In this document: positions 33,801 through 46,156 of the stretch, piece by piece
How positions within the stretch are numbered: position 1 is the stretch's first letter
Layout: the number at the start of each line of letters is the position of its first letter
The notes under the pieces: generated by a model
The model's input: only the letters and a program-made list of their open reading frames with translations
Databases searched by the model: none
Told to the model about the DNA's origin: nothing
DNA from: Impatiens glandulifera
Lineage: Eukaryota > Streptophyta > Magnoliopsida > Ericales > Balsaminaceae
Direction: 5' to 3'
Assembly: GCF_907164915.1 (NCBI RefSeq)
Contig: NC_061862.1
Coordinates: 123,407,533 to 123,471,532, forward strand
Length of the DNA: 64,000 nucleotides
Position numbers and translations under genes: made by a program

Positions 33801-36791
33801 TTGATGATGTTAAAATCAGGCAATCCGTAGTTAGATTAAAATAATAAATCAAAACTTCAAAACGAATTTCAAACATAGTGAATTAACCAAAGTATTCAAA
33901 CATGTTCATCTACTTTCAGGAAATATAGAAACGCAAGATAATAGATTTAGGATCATTCCCTTTTAACTCTTGGATCTTGATGTGGAATGACATCTTTCTC
34001 TGTTAGAAGGCTTTGAAACCGAGACAATTTTAGACCACCATTGCCACCACCTCTGTCTTCTCTACGACCACGACTGCCTCTTTCAAATTGGCAGCTACCT
34101 CTGTTATCTTGAGTAGCTTTTCGTTTGGAGCGAGTACCACGGGCTGAAGTTGACCCCCTCTATTACTTCCTTCCCCTTTTTTAATATTATTAGGGTTTGC
34201 AGCAACAAGGGCTCTTTCTTTTTCAGCGGTAGCTATAACATCTTCTTCATCCTGATAATGCCTTGCAACGGTATCTACTTTCTCAAGTCGTTCGGCTTCT
34301 GCACTTCTTAGAGAATTGACAACCTCCACTATTTGGGACTGAACCATTCCAATCATAGACATTGTCTATTGGTGAAGTTCTAAGTTGAAGTTCTTTGATT
34401 TAGCATGATAATCCGACTATTGTTTATGAAATTTCTTTTCCAGAATTTTATACTAAGTATGAAGGAGGTTCTCTTCATATGTGTTCCTCTTTAGTGTATT
34501 CTCTGTTTCTTTCTGAACAACAACAATGAGGACACAACTTCTTTAGGTGTTGCAGACCCCTTTCAAGTTTTTGCAATCTAGACAACATGTCCATTAGATT
34601 GTGTTTCATAGCGCCCAATGCATCCATCATGGCGTTATATTTCTAGGAGAAACTTCCTCAAACGATTGAGGAACGGAGGATACATCATGAGAATGTGCTG
34701 GAGCGGAGCGAATAGGGTCGATATTTACGTTTATCTACAAGGACCTTTCTGGTTCGTTGTCATTGGCGTGATCAAGAGACACATCCTTCATAATCCCAGA
34801 GTCATTTCTGTTGTTCTAGATCTCATTATCTAACAGATTGGCAACATCTGAAATATCTCCAGTTTGAGGAGGATCTTTACAAAAATGTTCATGGAGAGAA
34901 CTGACTATCCTCATAGGAGATGATTGACGATTGGTAGGAAGAGGGGACATTCTTTCTTTAGAAGATGAGGAGGACTTACCTTTTTTTGACTCTAAGACTC
35001 TTGGAGAATATTCCTTCTCGGAAGATGGAGTCTTCTCTTGATCAGACATCATCAAAGGATCCCCTCAACGCGTGGAGTCTTATCTTGATTAACTGGCCTC
35101 AAAGATTCCCCCTCAGCATGTGAACTTTGTGCTATTTTTGGAATCTTTGAGGATTCCCCCTCAACAGAGGATAATTTCTTTGTTCGGGCCTCTCTTTCTG
35201 ACAGGGAGAAGCCTGTTCAGCGTTAGGGACGCACCTTCCTCTTCCTCAAGAATTAGAGGATCTTGTCTAGCTTTAGAGACCGAAGATGTCTACTTAACTT
35301 CAGGAAAGGGGCGACATTTGCCTTGTGCGGAAGAAGGGTAATCAGCACGAGTGACCAGTTCCTCCTCTTCTTCGTGAGTAGGCTCTGCCCGAGATGATTT
35401 CGAGCAGAAGAATTCAGATTTTAAAGATACAGTACCATGGACAAATTGGAGGATGGTACAACAATAACCATCTAAAAGCAGGTCAAGACGCTTAAGTGTC
35501 TTTTCTTCTAAATTGGCATTTTTGTCAAGAGGGTTGAAGTTAGCTTTTCTTGCCTCAAGCAAAGGGAAAATGGCACGTCCCATTTCATTGGCCACAACGA
35601 GTTCTCTTCTTTCAAGAGCCTCATGGACACTTGAAGATTTTGTCTACTTGAGGACCCGCTTATCCGTTCTCACTAGTTCTTTCCATTCGGTATAGATTTT
35701 CTTGCGGGTGATAATTTCATCATATTATAAAAAGAGTCTGCGACTCTTCCAAGTATAGAAGACTTTGATCTTCCCGACAACTTTTACTTCAACCTGCTCC
35801 ATGATAAGATTGTTAATGAGGTTGGCCTCCGAAACGTTTTCCGGAGTTTCTTCAGCAACACCATTTCCTTTACCAGGAACCACGGTTGGAGAGGGAATAG
35901 CCACTAGTTCTCAGAAATAAATTTTTGGTTCCCCTCTAGCTACTCTTAGAATTTCAAAAGGAGAAAGAGCTTATTGAAACACGCCTTTTGGAACTTCTGT
36001 TACAATTCCAATTCCATTTTAAACTGGAGGTTCTTCAAATGTTTCAACAATAAGCGTCGTGACATTTGTCTGAATGGGAGCCTATTTGGAATAGACAACA
36101 GTAGCAAATGAGGGAGCAATAACCTACTCTGTTTTGGTAGTTACATTAACATTACCAGTAGCATCAGCATCTACTGGTTCATCAAGAACAGAAGACAAGT
36201 TTTCCCTATTAAAACATTCAATATTTTGACCAACTAGCTCAACAGTTGGTCCTTCAGCATGTTCCATCACATGAACTTCAATATTTGGCACTATGGCCAT
36301 AGAATCAGAGGAAGTTACCTTGGATGTCTCTTTGGCGGCCTTAGACGCCTTCGTTTGATCAACGACATAAACAGATAACTAGCTTGCTTCTTTATTGGGC
36401 TGGGTGAAAGAGATGGAGAGAGAGAGAAGAAATGGGGACGGCGACGATGGGGGGTTTCCTTGTCTTGTCCTCTCAGGAAAGGATTCGACCTCTCCTGAGT
36501 CCCCAATATTTGCTCTTTTCTAGCCAGTAAAGCTTTCTTGGGACTCCATAAATGAAGATTTATTTCTTTTAGCGCTTGTCGTACGTTTGGAGGTTGTTTG
36601 TCGCTTGGACCGAGTGAGTGATTGACCGCTTGTTTGTTGACTAGAAGATTCATGATTCAGTTCCTTAAATAGGTTCAATCTTCCCATAATGCTCTTTACT
36701 AACATTTCAATTAATGTCCGGCAGGGGTTTAAGGTCGCAGCCCTACCCATGGGAACACCTAGATGCTCCAGAAACCAACTGAGTTGAATAG
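33801..36791 (-). pseudogene. element A 3' accessory ORF, long C-terminal part
   Basis: Continues the ORF of 48740-48144 across element B (read from 36791 leftward). Recognisable stretches: GRAATLNPCRTLIEMLVKS (36742-36686), a basic Ser/Thr/Arg tract, several Val/Glu/Thr-rich pieces, a region near 35700-35560 (YTEWKELVRTDKRVLK, VHEALERRELVVANEMGRAI), an acidic EEEEELV tract near 35370, a Ser/Lys-rich tract (KGKSSSSSKERMSP, near 34980), then SQIVEVVNSLRSAEAERLEKV and KKGEGSNRGGQLQP (34340-34150). Low-complexity and coiled-coil character dominates; I see no membrane segment. The order resembles long hypothetical proteins I recall from Gesneriaceae genomes. Several stops. Elements B and D have only the N-terminal domain. 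Function unknown. Confidence 0.65.
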
Positions 36792-36959
36792 TGTTGGGTC
36801 AAATTATTTTGACTAAGGGTCAAAGTAATTTGACTAATGGAATTTTAATAATGTGTTGATATAAAACTTAAATTAAGTCGTCTAATTATTTTTTGTGCAG
36901 GTGTATCGAAAACATGTTATATTAGACTAAGTCTGAATGAGGTTCATTAGACTAATTGA

Positions 36960-37690
36960 CTATTAGACGTACGTAGTTAGATGTGCAGTCTAACGGATAC
37001 GTAGTTAGATGTGCAGTCTAATAGATACGTAGTTAGACGTGCAGTCTAATAGAGACGGAGTTAGATGTGCAGTCTAACAGATACGTAGTTAGACGGGCAG
37101 TCTAACAGATACGTAGTTAGACATGCAGTTTAATAGAGACGTAGTTAGACGTGCAGTTTAACAAAGATGTAGTTAGACGTACAATCTAACAGATACGTAG
37201 TTAGACGTGCAGTCTAATAGATATGTAGTTAGACATGCAGTCTAACAGATACGTAGTTAGACGTGCAGTCTAACAGATACGTAGTTCGACGTGCAGTCTA
37301 ACGGATACGTAGTTAGATGTACAATCTAACAGAGACGTAGTTAGACGTGAAGTCTAACGGATACGTAGTTAGACGTGCAGTCTAACAGATACGTAGTTAG
37401 ACGTGTAGTCTAACAGATACGTAGTTAGACGTGCAGTCTAACAGATACGTAGTTAGACGTATAGTCTAACGGATACATAGTTAGATGTGTCGTCTAACGG
37501 ATGAGAGTTAGACGTGGAGTCTAACTCCTTCAGATTAGTCTGAAGGGAAACGTAGTTAGACGTGCCGTCTAACAGATGAGAGTTAGATGTGCATTCTAAC
37601 TCCTTCAGATTAGTCTGAAGGGAAACGTAGTTAGACGTGTCGTCTAATAGATGAGAGTTAGATGTGCAGTCTAACTCCTTCAGATTAGTC
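36960..37690. repeat. hairpin array in element B 5' LTR, 28-bp and 72-bp units
   Basis: About 18 units of ACGTAGTTAGACGTGCAGTC plus TAACAGAT, in which TTAGAC and GTCTAA pair around a short loop, then about three composite units of about 72 bp that add AGTCTAACTCCTTCAGATTA and GTCTGAAGGGAAACG. The palindromic core is the same as in element A. Confidence 0.93.
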
Positions 37691-38130
37691 TGAAGGAAAT
37701 CGTAATTAGATGTGGTCTAATACCATTAGACTAGGTGGTCTAATGGATCCTGCTATTAGACGTGGGCGTCTAATTTCATTAGACTTGTAAGTCTTAGTAA
37801 AAAACGTCTAATTCCATGCTTAAGCAGTTGCTTGAAGCTAACATCCGTCTACCCATGATCATGTAGTTGTATGCTACTTCTGCTCCACTTTTTTGTGCAG
37901 ATCAGTACGATAGCTAGTTGCAACCAATCATCTAATGCCACGTAAGCAAATATTCTTCCCACTATTTGTTTCTTGCAGGAATATCCTAGAAGAATATTTG
38001 ACGCACTACCAAATTGGTACGGCCACGATCCTAGTTCTCAAAGTCTGCTGTACTTGTGTATTATGGAGGCTTTCCAATGGAAGTTCGCAACGTGTCATTA
38101 TAGAAGATTCGACTGTTGGTACTTGCTCTC

Positions 38131-38139
38131 TATTTAAAG
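38131..38139 (+). promoter_or_regulatory. TATA-like box in element B 5' LTR
   Basis: TATTTAAAG preceded by a CTCTC pyrimidine run, conserved in the 3' LTR (near 47599). The transcript would start shortly after, leaving a long R-U5 that includes the shared GTGACGTAGGAG module. Confidence 0.55.
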
Positions 38140-38678
38140 ATCTTCAAGGACAATGGAAGAACTGCTGGACACAATTTCTGAACACTGAGAAATACGCATA
38201 CGAGAGATCTACTGAATTTACAATCTTAAGAACTGCTTTCTTGCTTTACTGTGTGTTTATTAAGAGAGAGATAGAATCAAAATATTGTCTAGCTGAGTGA
38301 TATTCTTCAATATACTGTAAGTTGAACAGAGTCTGTTCTGTTCAACAGTGAGCTAGCCTTGCAACTGTATTAGATTCTAAGAAACGTATAGTGAATCCTT
38401 ACGGTGGTTGGAAGAAGGGGTGACGTAGGAGATTTTTGCTCTGAACATCCATAAACAACTATTTGTGTCATTTAAATTCTTTCATCATCTCATTCTTTGG
38501 TTCTTAGCTTCAAACCTGAGCAAACGTTTTCGCACTTGAATCGTTCAAGAGTTTGCAAGGGTTTGTGTAGAATAGAAAGCAATATTAATCCCTAACAGGA
38601 TTTCTATCAACTCGTTTATCCGAAGCCGTCATCAAAAGTTATACCCTCGTTTCTATCGATTACGTCGATCCTATCAAT

Positions 38679-38690
38679 TTGTATCAGAGC
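38679..38690 (+). promoter_or_regulatory. element B primer-binding site
   Basis: TTGTATCAGAGC two bases after the 5' LTR is the initiator tRNA-Met site TGGTATCAGAGC with G changed to T at the second G. Confidence 0.85.
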
Positions 38691-38725
38691 CTTGTTTCTA
38701 TTCTCAAGCATCAAGAACCTGAATC

Positions 38726-39685
38726 ATGTCTATCATCAACGAGATCCCTCTCCTTTCAAGAGACAACTACGACTATTTAATGATGAGAATGCAAGCTCAC
38801 TTGGCTGCTATTGACTGTGATATGTGGAGCATCATTACCGATGGTCCCATAAAAATTTCGAAACCAAGATGTGAGTTAACTACTGAAGATAAGATTACCA
38901 ACAACCTGGACAATATGGCCAAAAATATTATGTATCAATCGATTAACATGAAAATATTCTACGAGATCAAGTCATGTTCCTCTACTAAAGAAATTTGGGA
39001 GAAGTTGACTTAGATTTACGGTCGAAATGTTCAAGCCAAGAAAAATCAGAAGGACCGGAAAGTTTTCATGTGTATTGAAAATAAATCCAAATAGGCCGAA
39101 AGAGATTCAGAGGAGTCTCTTGCTGAAAAGGATACTGAAACTGTAACTTGCTTGATGGCAGACGATCAATCCAAGGTAAATGATGTTTCCCCACCAGAAT
39201 TTACCAACGAAGAGATAACTACTGCACTAAATGAAATGGCCATTGAGTACAAGAAGTTATCAGATTCCTTTTATGAAATGAAAGTAACATATGAGGCTAA
39301 TATTTCTTTTCACAAAAGTTCTGAATCAAATGTTTTAGAAAAGAAAGTAGTAGAGATCTCATCCGAGAATGAGATGCACAAGGAACAGATTCAAAATCTT
39401 ACTTCTGAAAATAAAAGGTTAAACTATGTTGTTAGTGCTTGGACGAGGTCTGGAGAAGCTGTCGAATATCAGATTAGTCTGTTGAAACCTGCTAGATATA
39501 GATCCGGTTTAGGATTTGATGGCAATAACCCAAACCAATCCTGCAAAAAGTCAAACTCAGCAATTGACAAGCTTAAGCCAATAAGCTTTGTCAAAGGGAG
39601 TTTAACTAAAAATGAATCTAATCCAATTCATGAAGAATTAGCTTTGAAGAATGAAATAACTTATGTTCCGCCAACTGTTAGCTGA
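38726..39685 (+). pseudogene. element B gag (core and zinc knuckle deleted) and linker
   Basis: 38726-39013 gives the Gag N-terminus (LLSRDNYDYLMMRM, DCDMWSIITDGPIKI, KEIWEKLT), followed by a stop. The reading then jumps to a KKNQKDRKVFM-like stretch and to the acidic linker. The UBN2 core and the CCHC knuckle found in elements A and D are missing. 39152-39685 is the Glu/Lys-rich linker (FTNEEITTALNEMAIEYKK, SGLGFDGNNPNQSCKK), matching the linker of A and D. Non-functional. Confidence 0.85.
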
Positions 39686-40210
39686 CTAAAAAATAAGTTA
39701 GAAGAAGCTAGCAAGTCTGGCAATCTAAAACTTGGAGTGAAGTCAAGAATTTCTAAAAGAAAATCATCTTCAAAGAATAAAGGATCAGTGGCTAGCAGAA
39801 ATACGTTTTCTATGTCAAAATCATACGCATTAATCACAACACAAAATGGGAAATCCATCAGAATAACTCAAATATGGATTCCTAAGGGACTGATTGACCG
39901 AAGACCCAATTGAATGTGGGTACCAAACGATTGTAAATATTATGTTGTGTAGGTACAAGTGAATGATGGTCTCGAGGAATCTGTATGGTATCTTGATAGC
40001 AGATGTTCCAGGCATATGACAAGAAACAGACGACTTCTCACTGATATAACAGATTGTTTTGGATCTAAGATCATTTTTGGTGATAACAAGAAGGATAAGA
40101 CCATGGGTAAGGGTAAGATTATCCATGGTAATCTAACAATTAATGACGTGTTACTTGTTGACAATTTGTGTTAAACCTTATTAGTATTAGTCAGTTATGT
40201 GATAATGGTT
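39686..40210 (+). pseudogene. element B protease
   Basis: After a basic linker (SRISKRKSSSKNKGSV) and WIPKGLIDR, the frame 39959-40174 contains VWYLDSRCSRHMTRNRRLL. The aspartic-protease triad Asp-Ser-Gly of the family (YLDSGCSRHMTG in D) reads Asp-Ser-Arg here. KIIFGDNKK follows as usual. A stop at 40172 and solo LTR C at 40211 end it. Confidence 0.87.
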
Positions 40211-41358
40211 TGTTAGAAAAATTAAAATAAGTTAAGGTTAAACTGGCCAAAATACTTAATCAGCTTCAAATTCCCTTGTGCAGGTACAGCTCAAGTCGCA
40301 CCGGACCGGTTGAAACCTTATGTTTAACGATCCGGACATAATCAAGTAAACCGGATTGACTTCAAGTAAACCGGTTTGACTCCCCTCACCGGATCGGCTG
40401 AAATATAAACCATATGAAGCATCACTTCCGACTGAAGATCTTAAGGCCAACAGGAAAATTATTCAAAGTTATGAAATCTATGAAGATGACGTAATGAGGA
40501 TTTCTTGGAAATGCACAAAAGAAAGATCGGATATAAAGCATGAGGGAAATCTAATCATTGCATATCTTAACCAAATGCACAAGCAACTCTCATATTATAG
40601 GCGGCTATCCTCGTACATGGCTGCCACATGTACAAAAAGCAAGGCTACCTACTCTAGCCGGTTCGGCTGACCAATCAACAGATGAGAGAGAAATATGACC
40701 GTTGTCATATTCTCTATATAAAGGAAGCCAAGAGCAGTAGAAGAAAACAGCGCGTGCGAGCTAAAACAACTCAGTTTCCACATAATCAAGCCTGAAAGAC
40801 ATCCTGAGTTCATACAACCTTCTTGATTCAAATTGAAACAGTTGTAAACATTAAGAAGTCTGTATATTTTACCTTGTGTAAAAGTATTACATCATTGTGT
40901 GAGTGGTGTAACCGACAAGCAGTAAATAAGACTCGATCGAAGTGTATTTGTGGAATATTCCAGTTAGTGAATATCCTTCTCACCGTTTGAGAAGAAGGGG
41001 TGACGTAGGAGAGTTTGCTCCGAACATCTATAAAAAATATGTCTTGTGTTCCTTATTTTACATTCCGGCGTACTTACTCTAACCGAACTGAAACGCTATT
41101 CACTCAAACCGAACCGACTTTCTCTCCACCTTAATCGATTTCTCCTAATACCTTCCAAACCGAATTGTGTGAGTTGCTTCATATTGAAACAGACATTTCC
41201 GTCCTTGAACTCGGTTCAAGAGTCTGTGACAATCTGTGTAGTGTTAAGAGCGGTTCTAGTCTTTAACCGGATTAGTTCCATTTGGTGTGTGTTCTGTTGT
41301 GTAAGAGATCTACCTTTAGTCGGACCCCGGTCCCCAATCGGTGATCCCGGTCCTAACA
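40211..41358 (+). mobile_element. solo LTR C inserted in element B
   Basis: 1148 bp with TGTTAGAAAAAT...GGTCCTAACA ends and the target duplication TGGTT (40206-40210 and 41359-41363). No internal region is present. Joining the flanks restores the pre-integrase reading frame (QLCDNG then FQTHACLVKDQYGN). It has a strong TATA box, the shared module (40997-41011) and several AACCGGT/ACCGGA motifs in its first part, as in LTRs D and E. Homologous recombination between two LTRs is the usual origin of such solo copies. Confidence 0.96.
40715..40723 (+). promoter_or_regulatory. TATA box in solo LTR C
   Basis: CTCTATATAAAGG context, close to the plant TATA consensus. It lies about 280 bases before the shared GTGACGTAGGAG module. 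Confidence 0.65.
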
Positions 41359-42688
41359 TGGTTTGTCAGTTGATTTTCAAACTCATGCATGCCTAGTTAA
41401 GGATCAATATGGCAATACTTTATTAACTGGTAATAGAGTAGGAAACTCATATAAAATTTACTAGCAAAAAGAATCATCTGATCCTATGTGCATGATTGCC
41501 AAGAATGACCAGAAATGGTTATGGCATAAAAAGTTAAACCATCTGAACTTTAAAACCATCAACAACATTTGTTCAAACAATTTAGTTATTGGATTACCTA
41601 AATTATAATTTTCTAACTACAAGGTATGTTCTGCTTTCCAGTTAGGCAAACAGGGCAGATCATCGTTCAAAAGTAAAGAGAAATCTTAATCTAGTTGCTG
41701 CTTAGAATTGTTACATATGGATCTGTTTGGTCCAATTCCTGTAAAGAGCCTAGGAGGAATGAGATTTGTCCTAATTATTATTGATGATTTTTCACGATTT
41801 ACATGGGTAGCATTTTTACCATCAAAGAATAAAACTTCTGAAAATTTGATTAGAATATTTAAAAGAATTCAGAATCAGAAATCTTTGAATATTGTTTGCA
41901 TTAGAAGTGATCAGGGAATTGAGTTCACAAATAGATACCTTTCTTCTTATCTCGAGGAGTCTGGGATTAGGCACAAGTTGTCTAGTGCCAGAACTCCACA
42001 GAAGAATGGTATTGCTAAGAGAAGAGTGAGGACTCTGAAGGAAGCTTCGACATCCATGCTAGCTGAATCAGACGTACCTCAGATGTTCTTGGTAGAGGAC
42101 ATAAACACAGCTTGCTACACACAAAATCAGTCAATAATTAACAAACGATTTAATAAAACTCCCTATGAACTGTATTACGGAAGAATTCTCACAATTCCAT
42201 ACTTTAAAGTATTCGGGTGTAAATGTTTTATTCATAACAATGAAAAGGTTTATTTGAACTCTTTTGATACTAAAGCAGATGCTGGATTTATGCTGGGATA
42301 TTCCTCAGTAAGCAAGGCTTACAGAGTATATAACAACAGAACACAAACTGTTGAGGAATCCCTTCATGTCATCTTTGATGAGCCTGTTGAGAGTAACTCT
42401 ATTGATCTCATTGACCTTGCTAATAGATTGGAAGCGACGAGTCTTGAGTCTGTAAGTGAGGAAGAAGCTCTGGATAAACAAATGTCATTGTCTGATCTTG
42501 TGGATGATCCGGTTGAAATCCAACCAGACGTACAAACTCCTATTCAACAAACTATTGAGAGTTCGGACGTTACGGAGTCACCTGTTCAGATGACCAATCC
42601 ATTTGGATCCAACTTCAGATGGAACAAGAATCATCCACTAGAATTGATCATCGGAAATTCTTTCTCTCCACGAAGGACAAGACGTTAA
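41359..42688 (+). pseudogene. element B GAG-pre-integrase and integrase
   Basis: 41364-41640 holds WLWHKKLNHLNFKTINNIC and a VCSAFQLGKQ-like stretch (one zinc-binding Cys of the usual C..C lost). The 326-codon frame 41708-42688 has HMDLFGPIPV (first Asp), RSDQGIEFTN (second Asp), then QKNGIAKRRVRTLKE, where the third catalytic residue (Glu in NG.(V/A)ERK) is Lys. The C-terminal part runs KVFGCKCFIHN and SLHVIFDEP. The long open frame hides the loss of the D-D-E triad. Confidence 0.9.
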
Positions 42689-44270
42689 TTGATGGATGAA
42701 ATGGCCAATTCTGCATTTATCTCTCAGATTGAACCTAAGAAAATTGGTGAAGTAGTGGTTAATCTAGATTGGATCAATGTTATGTAGGAGGAGTTAAACC
42801 AATTTGTGAGAAATAAAGTGTGGCATCTAACTCCTAGACCGACTGATCAGTCAGTTATAGGAACAAGATGGGTCTTTAGAAACAAATTTAGTGAAGATGG
42901 ACTAGTTATTAGAAACAAAGCCCGTTTAGTTGCTCAATGATACAGACAGGAGGAAGGTATCGACTTTGATGAGTCTTTTGCACCTGTAGCAAGACTTGAG
43001 GCAATTAGAATCTTCTTGGCGTATGCATCATTTAAGAATTTTAATGTTTTTCAAATGGATGTGAAAAGTGCATTTTTAAATAGTAAATTAAATGAAGATG
43101 TCTGTGTTGAGCAACCTCCTGGTTTTGTAGATCAAACTTTACCAAATTATGTTTTTAAACTTGACAAAGCTTTATATGGTTTGAAACAAGCTCCTAGAGC
43201 TTGGTATGACACTTTGACTGAATTTCTGTTTGATCATGATTTTGTTATTGGAACTGTGGATAAAATACTGTTTAGATTCTCTCAAGAGTCTCAAATTCTG
43301 CTTGTACAAATATATGTTGATGATATTATATTTGGATCAACTAACACCAAATTGTGTGAGAAATTTGTTAAGCTAATACAGGACAGATTTGAAATGAGCG
43401 TGATGGGAGAATTAACTTTCTTTCTCGGTCTCCAAGTTCGTCAGCTGGAGAAAGGAACCTTCATCAATCAGGCCAAGTATACCAAAGAGTTACTAAAGAA
43501 GTTTGGGATGGAAAATTGCTCTACTGCAGCCACTCCAATGAGCTCCTCTAGTAAATTGGACAAAGATGATGGTGGTCAAAGTGTAGATGTCACAGCCTAT
43601 AGAGGTCTTATTGGGTCATTGCTCTATGTTACTGCTTGTAGACCAGATATTCAATTTGTCGTTGGTGTTTGTGGAAGATTCCATGCTAATCCTAAACTTT
43701 CTCACTTTACTACTGTTAAACGCATTCTGAAATATTTAAAGGGAACTCAAAATGTGGGATTATGGTATCCGAAGGATTCCAATTTCAATTTAACTAGTTT
43801 CTTAAATGCAGACTATACAAGGTGTAAAATTGATAGAAAGAGCACGAGTGAAACTTTCCAGTTCCTTAGAGATCGTCTTATCTCATGGTTCAGCAAGAAG
43901 TAGACGTCAGTTGTCATGTCTACAGCTAAAGCAGAGTACCTTTCTGCTGGTAGTTGTTGCTCTCATCTCTTGTCGGTTCAATAACAACTTAGGGACTACG
44001 GGATTGAGGCTGAAGAATCTCCAATTTTCTGCGACAACACAAGTGTTATCGCAATCACCTATAATCCAGTTCTGCACTCTCGGACAAAGCACATCGAAAT
44101 CAGGCATCAATTTATCCAAGAGCATGTCAATTAGAAGCAGATTCGTCTTGAATATATTCCAACAGATCAACAAACTGAAGACATCTTCACAAAGCCTCTA
44201 CCCGAAGATAAGTTTCCTCACTTTAGAAACATTTTAGGACTTGTTGATCTTGATTCATGTTGTTATGTGC
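42689..44270 (+). pseudogene. element B reverse transcriptase and RNase H
   Basis: RWVFRNKFSEDG and KARLVAQ (stop) [21 protein letters not shown] precede the 295-codon frame 43016-43903. That frame has [23 protein letters not shown] and the YVDD box (43313-43324), then [17 protein letters not shown]. RNase H has NADYTRCK, a stop at 43902, SAGSCC, a stop near 43981, FCDNTSV, SRTKHIEIRHQFI and DIFTKPLPED. Catalytic RT residues survive, but at least four stops break the chain. Confidence 0.92.
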
Positions 44271-45077
44271 ATAAACTGAGGGTGAACATGTTGTTCAAAA
44301 CGTAACTGGATAGACAAGAAGACAGAGGTCTCAATACGTTCAATGGACTAGAAGTCTATGAAGCATAACTACTTAGACATACGTCTACTCAAGTAGTTTT
44401 TTATTTTTTTGGGAACTCATGTCTTGGTTAATTAACCTGCGCGGTTAGACGTATACGTCTAATAGACGTTAGACGGTTTTTTTTACAAGAGCAAGTGGAA
44501 GCTCACGAATAACCAGACATACGTCCAACACGTGGTGTTTATGCGTAATTAGACGTCTACGTCTAATAGACGTTAGAAGTTTATAAGACAAACATGATTA
44601 GACGACAACGTCTAATAGACGGATTTCCCAATTAGATGTGAAGAATGTGAAAAGTAGATTAAACGTCTAACTACTTGTGTACTTAGACCTTTCATCTTCT
44701 GGCTATCGGGACAGCTATCATCGGTAATGTATCTGTCTATGTACTTTTTCCCGCAAAAAATAAACCAGTCACTTCTCAAATAGATTGAAGACATGTGTCT
44801 CTCAATTTTTCAAAAGTGACTAAAATTTCTGATAACTTTCTTCTATACGTCTAATAATAACTGTGCAGTTTCATGATTAATATTAATTGATAGTTGAGTC
44901 CCTTGGGAATAGGTTTCTGAAATTTTTGACGGTTGGTATAATCATTAAATATTAAATGTTACACGTTAGCTCTCTAATATTTAATGAATGGTGTCACTCA
45001 AATGGTTGAGTACTCATAAATCCTTGATTCTCTCTCTAGAATTCGAATCGTCAAGATCTTGTGTTCATCGTGCTAAA
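44271..45077 (+). other. element B spacer between RNase H and accessory ORF
   Basis: No coding frame. 44380-44690 repeats TTAGACGT, AGACGTCTACGTCTAATAGACG and related palindromes, the same core as in the LTR array. Before the accessory ORF the sequence turns AT-rich with short pyrimidine runs. Confidence 0.65.
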
Positions 45078-45874
45078 ATGACTTCCTTCTCCCCGAAATC
45101 TCTGTAAGTAGACTTCAAATCTGTTTCTACTCTAACGATTCCTGATATGGTTCAAATGTTTGAATCATTGAAAGCTTCTAGGCTGAAGAAGTTTCTTCGC
45201 CCTCACTGCATTTATCACGAACAATTTGTTCGTGAGTTCTTCGAATCCGCTGGCTTTTACCACAATAAGTACATTCGTGCGACTATACTTGGTCAAAACA
45301 TCTGCTTCACTGAAGAAACATTTGGCATGTTCTTCAGACTCCCAACCGAAGGAATCCATGAGTTTTCTTCTTTCTCAAGTGATATTTTGTATGAAATTAT
45401 GCATGTTTTTTCAGATAAAATCTTCGAAGGGGAAATCCTTCCTGTTGAGCTTCACGGGAAGAGCAAGTGTCTAAAGGTTGAGTATGCCCTACTCATCGAC
45501 ATTATCTTCAAATCCTCCTTGCAAAAGACTCCTCCTACATTTACTATACGAAAGTCTTTTAAATAATGGTGGCCATCACAAGGGGTTTAGCCATCAACAG
45601 GTCGAAATTCCTCTTCAACAATCTGGTCAGAATGATCTCCTCCCGGAAGAAGATCTTTGGTTATGACGTCCCTCTTTACGCTTTCCTTTGTTGTCTTCTT
45701 GATGAACCTTGTCATAGTTTTCATGCCAATTCTTCCAAAATCTTGAACAACCAGAAGGTTGTTGACTATGTTCTTAGGGTGAATAGGCTTAGGTTGAAGA
45801 ATTGGAAAAAGGAGGTCTACAACTCTGCTCTAACCTTAGCCCTAGAGTCTGCAATAGATTCCTTTCCCAAATGA
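45078..45874 (+). pseudogene. element B 3' accessory ORF (short form)
   Basis: Starts MTSFSPKSL, then a TAA at codon 10 where the relative in A has Gln. It continues VDFKSVSTLTIPDMVQMFES, KKFLRPHCIYHEQFVREFFE, FRLPTEGIHEF, and KVEYALLIDIIFKS, ending after a frameshift near 45540. The second frame (45566-45874) gives MVAITRGLAINRSKFLFNNL and VVDYVLRVNRLRL. Same order as in D and the N-terminal half of A. The long C-terminal part seen in A is absent; the ORF stops at 45872-45874 and noncoding sequence leads to the polypurine tract. No signal peptide or transmembrane stretch. Function unknown. Confidence 0.75.
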
Positions 45875-46143
45875 TGTTAAAAGGGAGGAAGAAAGAAATG
45901 AAGAAAGGCAAAAAGATTAGCCTTAGACTTAGGGGGAAGGAATAATCTTTTAATATTATTTTGATCTTTTGATGTTTAAGGGTTGTTATTTTTGAAAGGT
46001 GTTTTTATATTTTCGTTTGAAAAATATTCCAAACATTTCAAGTAAAGTTTTTTTTTATCTAATTATGGCATATGAATAGTTTGTTATAATCTACTGCATT
46101 ACTCATATAATATTTACTATGCAAAGTTTTAACATCATCATCA

Positions 46144-46156
46144 AAAAGGGGAAAAT
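46144..46156 (+). promoter_or_regulatory. element B polypurine tract
   Basis: AAAAAGGGGAAAA directly precedes the 3' LTR, the expected plus-strand primer. Confidence 0.85.

Larger units (their letters stand above)
36792..38676 (+). repeat. element B 5' LTR
   Basis: 1885 bp, TGTTGGGTCAAA...GATCCTATCA. It holds a hairpin array (36960-37690), a TATA-like TATTTAAAG (38131-38139) and the shared module GGGGTGACGTAGGAG (38417-38431) followed by GAACATCCATAAA. Confidence 0.95.

Noticed and set aside
36315..36750. Two overlapping minus-strand ORFs considered as independent genes
   Set aside because: They are pieces of the 3' ORF of element A in two frames, next to the insertion point of B.
43806..44237. 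143-codon plus-strand ORF over the RNase H of element B
   Set aside because: Out of frame with the RNase H blocks (FCDNTSV, SRTKHIEI), which lie in another frame of the same strand.
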